Shown: positions 34,075 through 41,240 of the stretch, in pieces
How the letters are laid out: the number at the start of each line of letters is the position of its first letter
How positions within the stretch are numbered: the stretch's first letter is position 1
NCBI RefSeq assembly: GCF_001984065.1
Contig: NZ_LYVP01000036.1
Coordinates: 1-50,599, forward strand
Direction of reading: 5' to 3'
Source of the DNA: Pseudomonas sp. KK4
GTDB taxonomy: Bacteria > Pseudomonadota > Gammaproteobacteria > Pseudomonadales > Pseudomonadaceae
Length of the DNA stretch: 50,599 nucleotides
Position numbers and translations under genes: made by a program
The notes under the pieces: generated by a model
What the model was told of the DNA's origin: nothing
The model's input: only the letters and a program-made list of their open reading frames with translations
Databases searched by the model: none

Positions 34075-34227
34075 TCAGTCGTAGCGACCCTCTAGGTCGC
34101 AATCAATGCAGAACCACTGTTTGCCTTTGTCAGTAAGACGCTCCACCGAACCAACTGCGCCATGGTCATTGGCACATGGCCGATCAACCTCCATCTCGTC
34201 ATCCTGATCCAAATCTTGTTCGTCCAT
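34075..34227 (-). CDS. 50-aa Cys-containing small protein
   Basis: A short gene with an excellent ribosome site (AGGAGG, 6 bp before ATG). The first 16 residues are very acidic (MDEQDLDQDDEMEVD). Then come C18-A-N-D-H22 and C40-I-D-C43, a candidate C-H/CxxC zinc knuckle, next to KQWFCIDC. It is inserted between the minor head gene and scaffold and followed by two terminators. It may regulate or help assembly; function unknown. Confidence 0.72.
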   Translation of the reverse strand: MDEQDLDQDDEMEVDRPCANDHGAVGSVERLTDKGKQWFCIDCDLEGRYD

Positions 34228-34296
34228 ACGCCCTCCTGAGTTGAGAGAAGAGACTAACTCAAGGAAGTGATACTCATCTAGTCATTGCTTCTCGGC

Positions 34297-35385
34297 TCAT
34301 TTGATTCCTGCCCTTTCAAAGGCCAGCGGCTCAAGAGCGCGCATTTGAACCAGAGTCAACGGTGCAAAATTGCGATCAAGCTGCAGCTCAGCAAAGCGCT
34401 CGACACTCAGCCCGCCTTCACGGAACAGCTTCGCCCGGACCCGGCCGATAGCCCTGTCCTGAAAAGCTGCCGGTTGTTGCTTGAGCCAGTCGTAGTAGCT
34501 GAGGTCCGCCCTCACCTGCTGCGCGCCGCCATCACCGATGGATGCCCGGGTGGCGCCCTCGGCGAACAACGCACTGAAGCGCGTCACCGCAACCACCGTC
34601 GAACGACAGTTGATGTGGATCGGCGGCCGCGGCCCCTCGGAGAGCTTGAACCGGCGCTTGTCGAGCGTCCGGCACTGGCTGGTCGTCTTCGTGTCCAGGG
34701 TGCTGACCCACTCCACCGACTGCACGACATCGGAGTTCTCTTTCAGCGTCTCCATGCGCGCCTGGGTGGCAACGTGCTGCACAGCCGTTCGAACGATCGC
34801 ACCGGCGTTCCGGTTGGTCGTGGCCAGGATTCCGTCGTTGTACTTCAGCGCCTTGGTGCCGCGAATGTTCTTGATGATCTGGAAGTTGGTCTGGCCCTCG
34901 AAGAAACCCTGCCGGATCGCGCCAGTGAGGCGTTGCCGCTCGGTGCTGGTGAATCCCTCAATGAATGATTCGAGCAACTTCCCGCCATCCGCACCACGCA
35001 CGCTGAGTGGATTGGTGAGGATGGCTGCCCTGATTGCAGCAGCACCTGGCACCGCGGCGTCGAACGAAACACCCACCGGCGCCGCCCGGGTCAAACTGGT
35101 CGCTTCAAACTCGGCCTCGTAGTTGGCGATATCCACCAGGTCGAGGTTCAGCTTCTCGCTGTACCGGTCGAAGATGCCCAGCAGCAGGCTGTCGACTTCG
35201 CTCAGCAACCGCTCCAGGCGGGCGACGGTGTAATCCGTGAGGTCGGCCCGGGTCAGCCGCTCCCGTATCGAGCGGTCGATCTCCTTGAGGAAAGGCCCGA
35301 ACTTCGCAACCTCCCCGGATTTCAGTTGTTCGAGGAAGACGGCGTGCCGAATCGTGGCATCAAGGATCGCCTGGTTTGCCGCCAT
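34297..35385 (-). CDS. Minor head protein (SPP1 gp7 / Mu F-like)
   Basis: A 362-aa head morphogenesis protein. The C-terminal half contains the family core: RTAVQHVATQARMETLKENS, WVSTLDTKTTSQCRTLDKRR, PRPPIHINCRSTVVAV (about 195-275) with its conserved Cys pair. The N-terminal half is helical. It overlaps the portal gene by 26 bp, which is the usual order. It joins the portal complex and is ejected or retained in the head. Confidence 0.9.
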   Translation of the reverse strand: MAANQAILDATIRHAVFLEQLKSGEVAKFGPFLKEIDRSIRERLTRADLTDYTVARLERLLSEVDSLLLGIFDRYSEKLNLDLVDIANYEAEFEATSLTRAAPVGVSFDAAVPGAAAIRAAILTNPLSVRGADGGKLLESFIEGFTSTERQRLTGAIRQGFFEGQTNFQIIKNIRGTKALKYNDGILATTNRNAGAIVRTAVQHVATQARMETLKENSDVVQSVEWVSTLDTKTTSQCRTLDKRRFKLSEGPRPPIHINCRSTVVAVTRFSALFAEGATRASIGDGGAQQVRADLSYYDWLKQQPAAFQDRAIGRVRAKLFREGGLSVERFAELQLDRNFAPLTLVQMRALEPLAFERAGIK

Positions 35386-36820
35386 TCGGGATTACCTCGT
35401 CGTCATCCAAGTCAGGGCCGGGATTCTCGGTTTCCAGTTCGTCTCGGATCTGGTCGTCGGTCTTCTCGGGATCGATGACACCGCGATCGCGCAGGTACTG
35501 CCAGAAGTCCCCGGCCGGCAGCTTGCCGCCCTGCACCGCATTGAACAGCGCAGCGAGAATCGTCGCGTCCAGGGTGATCTGGCTGAAGTCCTGATTTAGC
35601 TTGTAGAGGGTTTCGCCCGTGGCGTTCACGAACTCGGCCATCCAGACCAGGCACTGGCTGTATGCCTCACTGACGTTGCTGACAACCAGAGATAGAACGC
35701 TGTGTTCGGCGGCGCTGTCGTTGTCAGCCTGGGTTGCGGTTTTCACCGCGCTGCCCCGTTCGATCAGTCTGGCGCCGAGGGACACCATGTCCTCTTTCTT
35801 GGCGTCCATGGCCTCTTTGACAAGCGTGTTCGGTTCCGGCTGAGCAAAGCCGCACGAACCATTGGCCGGGAGCGTCAGCGGCGCCCGAGAGCCGACATAG
35901 ATGCCGTTCGCTTCCAAGTGATCGCGCCAAGCTTCATCAAGCCCGGAAATCCAAAACTGTGGCTGTCCGGAGAACCACACCGAATCCTCGTAATCCGCAC
36001 TGTTGCAGTAGTGGCCGATGTTGAGCACGGCCATGTCGTACAGCGGCGAATCGTCGATGCTGGTGTCGTTGTTCTCGCTGCCGAGGAACTGGAACGGGAT
36101 CAACTTCCAAGGTTGCCCAAGGCCATTCAATGGCGTGAAAGGCGGAGTGATCATTGTCGTCTCACTGCTGCCCTCTTGCCAGACCTCCTGCGTGTAAACG
36201 CCGGCGTCGTCCAGGCGCAGCACTCGATAATGCACAACCCGCTCACTGCCGAAGCCGTCATCGGTATCGATGTCCACCTCTTCGCGCAAGACAACCAGGC
36301 TCAGCAGGTGCTGCCCCCCAACCTTGCGAGTCTTCCAGTTCCTGATGGACTCGGCCGGGTAGCTGGCAACGCTCGCCCGAGCACGGCCTGCCTGCTCGTC
36401 GGCCTTGCTCACGGTGCCGGCCTTCACGGCAGCGTAGTCCACCAGCAGCCCGTGGCGCCCGACTTCGAGCAAATGCCCGATAACCGATTGCGACTGCTGG
36501 TAGATGCTCACGCCCTGCCCATCGATGTCCTTCGAGACGTAGTCGAGAGCCCCGGGGACGGTGAGCGTTGGCCAGGTGCGGAACACCGCGCCCACCAGGC
36601 TGCGTTTCGTCCGGCCGGTGGCGTTGTAGAACACGGCGCGCTGCTTGTACCCCTTGTACCGTTCGACGTTCTCCTGGCTGATATCGTGCGCATTCGGCTT
36701 CGGCAGATAAACATCGCCGCGGGCTTTGACCGTTTCGGAGCCCTTGCACACATCGCGCACCAGCCGCCAACGGGTCTGTGCCGCGTCGTACTCCGGGCGG
36801 GTATAGGTGACGTCTGCCAT
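35360..36820 (-). CDS. Portal protein (DUF4055 family)
   Basis: A 486-aa portal. The start MADVTYTRPEYDAAQTRWRL at 36820 overlaps the terminase stop (TAATG), so longer upstream frames are rejected. The central region (YNATGRTKRSLVGAVFRTWP, IPFQFLGSENNDTSIDDSPL) and the helical stretch VSLGARLIERGSAVKTATQA are typical of DUF4055. It forms the dodecameric DNA gate. The C-terminus is acidic (DLDDDEVIPNGG). Confidence 0.9.
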   Translation of the reverse strand: MADVTYTRPEYDAAQTRWRLVRDVCKGSETVKARGDVYLPKPNAHDISQENVERYKGYKQRAVFYNATGRTKRSLVGAVFRTWPTLTVPGALDYVSKDIDGQGVSIYQQSQSVIGHLLEVGRHGLLVDYAAVKAGTVSKADEQAGRARASVASYPAESIRNWKTRKVGGQHLLSLVVLREEVDIDTDDGFGSERVVHYRVLRLDDAGVYTQEVWQEGSSETTMITPPFTPLNGLGQPWKLIPFQFLGSENNDTSIDDSPLYDMAVLNIGHYCNSADYEDSVWFSGQPQFWISGLDEAWRDHLEANGIYVGSRAPLTLPANGSCGFAQPEPNTLVKEAMDAKKEDMVSLGARLIERGSAVKTATQADNDSAAEHSVLSLVVSNVSEAYSQCLVWMAEFVNATGETLYKLNQDFSQITLDATILAALFNAVQGGKLPAGDFWQYLRDRGVIDPEKTDDQIRDELETENPGPDLDDDEVIPNGGKPGDP

Positions 36821-38307
36821 TAGCGTGCGAATCCCATTTTGATTGATTTGACCGGCTTTCTTGCGCTCTGGGCGACAGCGAAGTACCGGAATGCATCGGC
36901 TGGATGAGACGACCAATCGTGTAGGGGTTTGTCCTTCCAGCACCCACGCTTGTCGTCCCATTCCTTGCGATAACTCTCCAAGGCGGTGATGCCTTCCTCG
37001 CACTTGGCTTCGTCGAAAGCGCATTTGGGGAAGATCTCCCGGGCCTGCTCGATGCCTTCGTCGATACCGAGCTTCGGCACCACCTGGAACGTCATCGAAT
37101 AGCGCTGGCCGTCGATCTCGTAGCCCTCTCGGGCGAGCTCTCGGCGGGTCTTGCCATCGCTGCCGAACTCCCGATTATCGATATCGTGCGGGCCCCAGTG
37201 ATCTCCGTAGGTGTAGCCTCGGTCCTTGAGCACCTTCATGTAGTGCCGCAGGCCTTCCCCGCTGTTCTGGTAGAAGTCGATGACGTGGTATTCGTCGCCA
37301 ACGATCCGGACGAACCATATTGCCGTGGAGTCGCCGACACCGATGTCCCAGAACGTGTGAACCGGCAAGTGGCTGTTGTCTGGCAGCTTGCCGATGCGCT
37401 GGGCCGCGTACAGCTTGGTGAACTGCTTGGCGTAGTAAGCGCCCTCGATCGTCTGCTGAAATGCTTCGGCAGGTATCGATGGGTACTCGCGCTTCATGTC
37501 CTCGCCGAGGGTCTTTTCCTTGGCGCTGTACCAGGCGCGCTGGCCTGAGTTTGTGACGATGCCGTGTTTGGCGGCCAGGTCGTCGAAGTACTTGGTCAGC
37601 CGGTCAGGGATGACGACGTCGGTCGAATCCAGCCAGTAAAGCGGGTTGCGCCACCAGCTGAAGAAAAAGAACTTCCAGTCCAGCAGGCCCAGGGGCACGC
37701 CGGCCATTTGTTGCCTCTCGGCAGACTGGCTGTAATCGAAGAAGTACCCGGCCCGGCCCTCTGCTGTCGACTCGATGGTGACGAAGCATTCAGCGGCCAC
37801 GGCCTCGAAGGCGCCGGTGACGATCTCCCGCGCCTTGTGTGGGAATTTGGCGCAGATCTTCCCGAACTCGGAAACGTGCAGGTAACGCAGCGTGCCGCCA
37901 CGGAATGAAGTCGAGACATAGAGCGAGCCGCCCTTGCTGAACACCAACTCTCCGGCAGCGTCATTCCGAGCCGGGTTGGCTGCCCTGATCTCCTTGGGCA
38001 AGTTGTCATAGGCGTACTTGACCTTCTCCCGGAACAGCCGCTTGGCGTCGTTCAGCGTGTGGGCGATCAGCGCGCACTTCGCAGCTTCGAACAGCGCCGC
38101 ATCCAGCTGGACGATGCAGACCAAGGTGGTAAAGCCGAGCTGCCGCGCCTTGAGGATGATGTTTCGGGTGTGCATACCCTGGAAGTAATCGATCTGCTCC
38201 TGCGTCATGCGGAAGCGGACCTTCTTCCCCTGCTTGTCGGTGATGAAGTAGAGGTTGTTCAGTCGCCAGAATCGATCCCGGAGCAGCTTCATGTGCTCGG
38301 GCTTCAT
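36820..38307 (-). CDS. Terminase large subunit
   Basis: A 495-aa packaging ATPase and nuclease. The ATPase has a degenerate Walker A, KARQLGFTT (about 54-62), and a Walker-B-like LRYLHVSEFG (about 142-151). The C-terminal RNase H-like nuclease domain starts with TFWDIGVGDSTAIWF (about 327-341), with a catalytic-type Asp. It lies between small subunit and portal genes. Confidence 0.92.
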   Translation of the reverse strand: MKPEHMKLLRDRFWRLNNLYFITDKQGKKVRFRMTQEQIDYFQGMHTRNIILKARQLGFTTLVCIVQLDAALFEAAKCALIAHTLNDAKRLFREKVKYAYDNLPKEIRAANPARNDAAGELVFSKGGSLYVSTSFRGGTLRYLHVSEFGKICAKFPHKAREIVTGAFEAVAAECFVTIESTAEGRAGYFFDYSQSAERQQMAGVPLGLLDWKFFFFSWWRNPLYWLDSTDVVIPDRLTKYFDDLAAKHGIVTNSGQRAWYSAKEKTLGEDMKREYPSIPAEAFQQTIEGAYYAKQFTKLYAAQRIGKLPDNSHLPVHTFWDIGVGDSTAIWFVRIVGDEYHVIDFYQNSGEGLRHYMKVLKDRGYTYGDHWGPHDIDNREFGSDGKTRRELAREGYEIDGQRYSMTFQVVPKLGIDEGIEQAREIFPKCAFDEAKCEEGITALESYRKEWDDKRGCWKDKPLHDWSSHPADAFRYFAVAQSARKPVKSIKMGFAR

Positions 38308-38308
38308 G

Positions 38309-38908
38309 TCAGGCGTCCTTCGATAGTTCGTCCATCAATTGCGAAAGTTCGTCGGAGTCTTTCGACTGCTCCTTGTCATCAAGGCCGAATGCCGTGCGCT
38401 CGAGCACCTGCAGGTTTTTCATCGCCGAGGACAATTGGAAAAGGGTTTTGGCGTTGCTGGGCAGGGCGACCGCTGCCAGCATCGAGCCACGACGCAAGCC
38501 GCTCTCATCGTCGGCCGTTTCGTCAGTAATGGCGTCTTCGATCTCCTCGCGTCGCTTGATCGTAGTGAGCAGATCATCCATCAGCAGGTTCGCAAGGTTC
38601 GTGGCTTTGCGAATGTCTCTGCGATGACTGCGAACAACCGTCGCGCCCTCCTCCGCTGCCTCTTCGATGATCTCGGCGTCCCGCTCGGGGTTCGCACATT
38701 GATCATCGCGAACCTCGCCGCGAACCAGCTTATTGCGAACCTCTTTGCGGACTTGCTCGGAAAGGTCTCTCGCCCATCCAAGGGCCCTGGCCTTCTTGCG
38801 AATCGCGGTATCGCTGACGTTGTTTCGATCAGCAATGGTTCTGATCGAAAGCGCCCCGGCCCGGTAGGCTCGTTCGATTGCCTCCCAGTTGGGTTGCTTG
38901 GTTGTCAT
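38309..38908 (-). CDS. Terminase small subunit
   Basis: A 199-aa DNA-recognition subunit. An HTH lies at the N-terminus (AIERAYRAGALSIRTIADRN, NVSDTAIRKKARALGWARD). A central helical oligomerisation region and an acidic C-terminal tail (DDKEQSKDSDELSQLMDELS) that contacts the large subunit follow. It abuts the large subunit gene. Confidence 0.88.
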   Translation of the reverse strand: MTTKQPNWEAIERAYRAGALSIRTIADRNNVSDTAIRKKARALGWARDLSEQVRKEVRNKLVRGEVRDDQCANPERDAEIIEEAAEEGATVVRSHRRDIRKATNLANLLMDDLLTTIKRREEIEDAITDETADDESGLRRGSMLAAVALPSNAKTLFQLSSAMKNLQVLERTAFGLDDKEQSKDSDELSQLMDELSKDA

Positions 38909-38924
38909 TGGAATTCTCTGATAC

Positions 38925-38953
38925 TTGAAATAGTGGCAGGATGCCGGTATTGG
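38925..38953 (+). promoter_or_regulatory. Sigma-70-like promoter for plus-strand accessory genes
   Basis: TTGAAA (38925-38930) and TATTGG (38948-38953) are separated by 17 bp and point toward the gene at 38982. It lets cargo genes be transcribed from the prophage against the late operon. Confidence 0.5.
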
Positions 38954-38981
38954 TAGGAATCAACTCAAAGGAGATTGCATC

Positions 38982-39197
38982 ATGGCTGAAGGGATTAAGA
39001 ACATCGGTAACATCGCAGCGCATACATATCGCGGACAGCCTCCCGAGATTCAGCGTGCAATGGCGGTTGGGGCTGCTCTTGAGATGATCGCTGCATATGC
39101 TGCGTCAAATGCCGTTGTAAACCTTGAAGCGGAGCTGAAAAGCCTTTCTGGCTACGCCGACCAGATCCAGGAAGCGCTGAAGGTCAAAGCTAAGTGA
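38982..39197 (+). CDS. Small Ala-rich helical phage protein
   Basis: A 71-aa protein with AAAGGAG 8 bp ahead of ATG. Helical (EIQRAMAVGAALEMIAAYAA), with a C-terminal heptad (AELKSLSGYADQIQEALKV). It is followed by an 8-bp stem hairpin. Plus-strand orientation suggests expression in the lysogen. Function unknown. Confidence 0.68.
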   Translation: MAEGIKNIGNIAAHTYRGQPPEIQRAMAVGAALEMIAAYAASNAVVNLEAELKSLSGYADQIQEALKVKAK

Positions 39198-39204
39198 TCC
39201 ATCC

Positions 39205-39226
39205 GTGCCGCACTTACCTGCGGCAC
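39205..39226 (+). terminator. Hairpin after the 38982 gene
   Basis: GTGCCGCA-CTTACC-TGCGGCAC, a perfect 8-bp stem, 7 bp after the stop. No U-tract, so termination is uncertain. Confidence 0.45.
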
Positions 39227-39260
39227 ACCTTAATGTTCGATCGATTCTCAGGAATTCCAC

Positions 39261-39719
39261 ATGGCAGAATCTAACATTGACGAATTTGATAATGCCGTTG
39301 GCTTGATATTTGCCGAGCTATATCAAAATTTCCCAATACGTATACTTATCGAGCCGAGAATTGCTGCGAACTCTTCCCCAATAGATCCAACGGTTGACGG
39401 CTGGGATAAGCGATATTTTCATCAATTGGCCATTTTCAAATTCACGATGTCTTGGCTAATCCAGGCCGGCTATATCTGGTCTGAAAAACAGGACGATATG
39501 GCCGAACTCGCTGGTGTTTTCAAAAACTGTGTTCTTTCGGCAAAAGGCTTGGAGATTCTGAAGACGCCAGACAGTTTGAGCGGTGCCAGCATTGGGGCTC
39601 AGCTCCAAGATGCTGCGAGAGACGGCGTTTTAAGCTCTGTCAAATCGCTAACAGAAAAGGCGCTCGGTATCGGGGCCAAGATGGGCTACTCCGCCGCTGT
39701 AGCATGGGCTAGCTCATGA
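39261..39719 (+). CDS. Accessory hypothetical protein
   Basis: A 152-aa protein with AGGA ahead of the ATG. It contains WDKRYFHQLAIFKFTMSWLI and GVFKNCVLSAKGLEILKTPD, a pattern suggesting a winged-helix-like or helical-bundle domain, and a C-terminal Ala/Gly/Lys-rich helix (LTEKALGIGAKMGYSAAVAW). A/T-richer than the late genes. It sits head-on against the terminase-side operon, at a classic cargo position. No family recognised. Confidence 0.68.
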   Translation: MAESNIDEFDNAVGLIFAELYQNFPIRILIEPRIAANSSPIDPTVDGWDKRYFHQLAIFKFTMSWLIQAGYIWSEKQDDMAELAGVFKNCVLSAKGLEILKTPDSLSGASIGAQLQDAARDGVLSSVKSLTEKALGIGAKMGYSAAVAWASS

Positions 39720-39905
39720 TTTAATCATGCTGAGGGTCTGTGCGTGGGCATGCCCGTGCAAGATGGATACGACCAGGCCTTGAGGCAGGCCTGCAGCCTT
39801 AGCAGCGTCAATTGCCTTGGCGATCGCGCCGTCCAGTTCCTTGACCGCGTTGTTGATGGCAGGGCTCAGCGGTAGCGCGTGATGCAGGCGGGTGATGTTG
39901 GTCAT
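39714..39905 (-). CDS. Small helical protein downstream of an inverted repeat
   Basis: A 63-aa protein. GGAG lies 5 bp before the ATG at 39905 (MTNITRLHHALPLS); the longer frame upstream crosses the inverted repeat and is rejected. The body AVKELDGAIAKAIDAAKAAG is helical, followed by QGLVVSILHGHAHAQTLSM. It could be a small regulator. The conserved 10-N20-10 element lies 13 bp upstream. Confidence 0.6.
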   Translation of the reverse strand: MTNITRLHHALPLSPAINNAVKELDGAIAKAIDAAKAAGLPQGLVVSILHGHAHAQTLSMIKS

Positions 39906-39917
39906 GCTCACTCCAAT

Positions 39918-39957
39918 GTCGCGACACAATTTGCCGTCTCGCGAAACGTGTCGCGAC
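39918..39957. promoter_or_regulatory. Inverted repeat GTCGCGACAC-N20-GTGTCGCGAC, copy A
   Basis: Perfect 10-bp arms separated by 20 bases, located between the stop of the membrane protein (39958) and the ATG of the small gene (39905). It shares the 14-base core AAACGTGTCGCGAC and the same geometry with copy B at 47103, so it is probably a binding site for a phage regulator. Confidence 0.65.
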
Positions 39958-40302
39958 CTATGATTTCCGGCGCTCAATACCACCAGGGGGCTTGTCGCAG
40001 CGCATGCAGTGTTCGCAATTCAACGTCCTGCAAAGCCAGGCCTTCACCTGCTGCCACCAGATAACCATGAAGATGTGGCGCAGGCCGGCAAGGGCCAGGG
40101 ACACGTGCAAAGTCAGGCCAGCAGTCGTCGGGCCGAAGAAGATGTTCTGGTTGCGGGTCATCACGACGAAACCGCTGATGGCGATCGCTGAATAGATCAG
40201 CTTGCCAAGGATTCCGTCTCGCACCCGGCCGCTCAGGACACACCAGGTCGCCCACAAGGCAATCAAGCCGCAGGCGATGGAGTTGATCAGTTCAAGATTC
40301 AT
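39958..40302 (-). CDS. Three-span membrane protein, holin/antiholin candidate
   Basis: A 114-aa protein with hydrophobic segments at about 4-22, 33-50 and 62-82, and a Cys-rich basic C-terminal tail (CRTLNCEHCMRCDKPPGG). It overlaps the upstream membrane gene by 4 bp (ATGA). Size, topology and its position at the start of the late operon fit a holin-system protein. The CxxC tail is unusual for a holin. Which of the two forms the hole is unknown. Confidence 0.65.
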   Translation of the reverse strand: MNLELINSIACGLIALWATWCVLSGRVRDGILGKLIYSAIAISGFVVMTRNQNIFFGPTTAGLTLHVSLALAGLRHIFMVIWWQQVKAWLCRTLNCEHCMRCDKPPGGIERRKS

Positions 40303-40637
40303 GGTGGATTGCCTCCCCCGAACCGCTGGCGGATGAGCGCCCAGAGGTCAGCGGCTTTGATGGCGCGGTTGATGGCTGCCAGAAGCGAACCACCGAAGGT
40401 GCCCAGCAGGAAGCCGATGCCCGCGACGATTCTCGGCTCGCTCACACCCAGGTAGGTGCTGACCATGCTCGTCAGGTACCAGGAGCAGGCGACACCGGTA
40501 ATCAGAAAGATCGCCCAGGCGCGCCAGTCTGTCAGGTCGTCCTTGTGCCACCAGCTGGCAATGACGGCGCCAGTGAAGCCAGCGATCAGCAATCCAAACC
40601 TGTCGAGATTGTCGAGCAGGCGCTGCAAATACTCCAT
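40299..40637 (-). CDS. Membrane protein, holin candidate
   Basis: A 112-aa protein with membrane segments at about 14-29, 38-58 and 68-88, a charged N-terminus (MEYLQRLLDNLDRFG) and a basic C-terminus (IRQRFGGGNPP). GGAG precedes the ATG. This matches three-span phage holins. It is the first protein gene of the late operon after the tRNA and a terminator. The endolysin is at the far end of the operon. Confidence 0.7.
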   Translation of the reverse strand: MEYLQRLLDNLDRFGLLIAGFTGAVIASWWHKDDLTDWRAWAIFLITGVACSWYLTSMVSTYLGVSEPRIVAGIGFLLGTFGGSLLAAINRAIKAADLWALIRQRFGGGNPP

Positions 40638-40965
40638 GCGCTCGACTCCGTTGGCATGACTTGATTTGAATCAGCCCCAGCATCACTCCCAGCTCAGCGC
40701 GATGGGTGTGGTGGAGCCGAAAACGAAAAAAGCCCCGCTCATGCGAGGCCTTGAAATAGGTGCGCGCGTCTTTCCGCGCTGTCCGCCAAAGACCTTCGCA
40801 GCGTCGACGCCCTTTCTGCATCGATCTCGCTGTTCCAGTCTCGCACCACTCCACAAGCGTGTGAGGTCAGAGTGCACGGGCTGCCGGTGTTGATTCCGTA
40901 CGTCGCACTATCCGGCTATCGACGTCCAGGCCGTCCCGAAGGCTGCCCTGGCTACAGGTGAAAAC
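40638..40965. other. Late leader region without a convincing gene
   Basis: Between the holin-like genes and the tRNA I see one strong minus-strand terminator and no convincing gene. A GTG-started 64-codon frame (40683-40877) crosses that terminator and is likely spurious. The region is best read as the leader of the late transcript. Confidence 0.6.
40726..40749 (-). terminator. Terminator in the late leader (tR'-like)
   Basis: Minus strand GCCTCGC-ATGA-GCGGGGC followed by TTTTTTC. It lies between the phage tRNA and the first late genes, the position of lambda tR', which Q overrides. Confidence 0.78.
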
Positions 40966-41040
40966 TGGTTGCGAGGGATGGATTCGAACCATCGACCTTC
41001 GGGTTATGAGCCCGACGATCTGCCATTGCTCTACCACGCA
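40966..41040 (-). tRNA. Prophage tRNA with CAT anticodon (Met, or Ile2 if modified)
   Basis: A 75-nt cloverleaf with encoded CCA. Anticodon stem TCGGG/CCCGA with loop CTCATAA, T-arm GATGG-TTCGAAT-CCATC, and acceptor TGCGTGG/CCTCGCA with discriminator A. The first acceptor pair is T-A, unlike the initiator's mismatch, so an elongator-type tRNA is favoured. Two non-pairs are visible: T5-T68 in the acceptor and G12-A23 in the D-stem. It is co-oriented with the late operon. Confidence 0.9.
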
Positions 41041-41092
41041 AAAATACATTCGGGAAAACACCAACTTGGGTAGGGGCTTTCCTCCGAGGTAC

Positions 41093-41124
41093 AAAAAAGC
41101 CCGGCGCGCATGTCCGGGCTTTTT
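41093..41124. terminator. Bidirectional terminator between lipoprotein gene and tRNA
   Basis: AAAAAA-GCCCGG-(9 nt)-CCGGGC-TTTTT gives U-tracts in both directions. It closes the PDZ lipoprotein transcript. Confidence 0.85.
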
Positions 41125-41240
41125 CTATTGCTACCAGGCGTATTTAGCAGGGACTCAGGACGAGACTATCGGGCGCAGGCTTGACCGTGACCACCACGAA
41201 ATAATTGCTGGATGCGCGCAATTTGGAAGCCAACTTTTCA

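Noticed and set aside
40683..40877. GTG-started 64-codon minus-strand frame ending near GAFFVFGSTTP
   Set aside because: It runs across a strong intrinsic terminator; the Phe-rich part is the translated U-tract.
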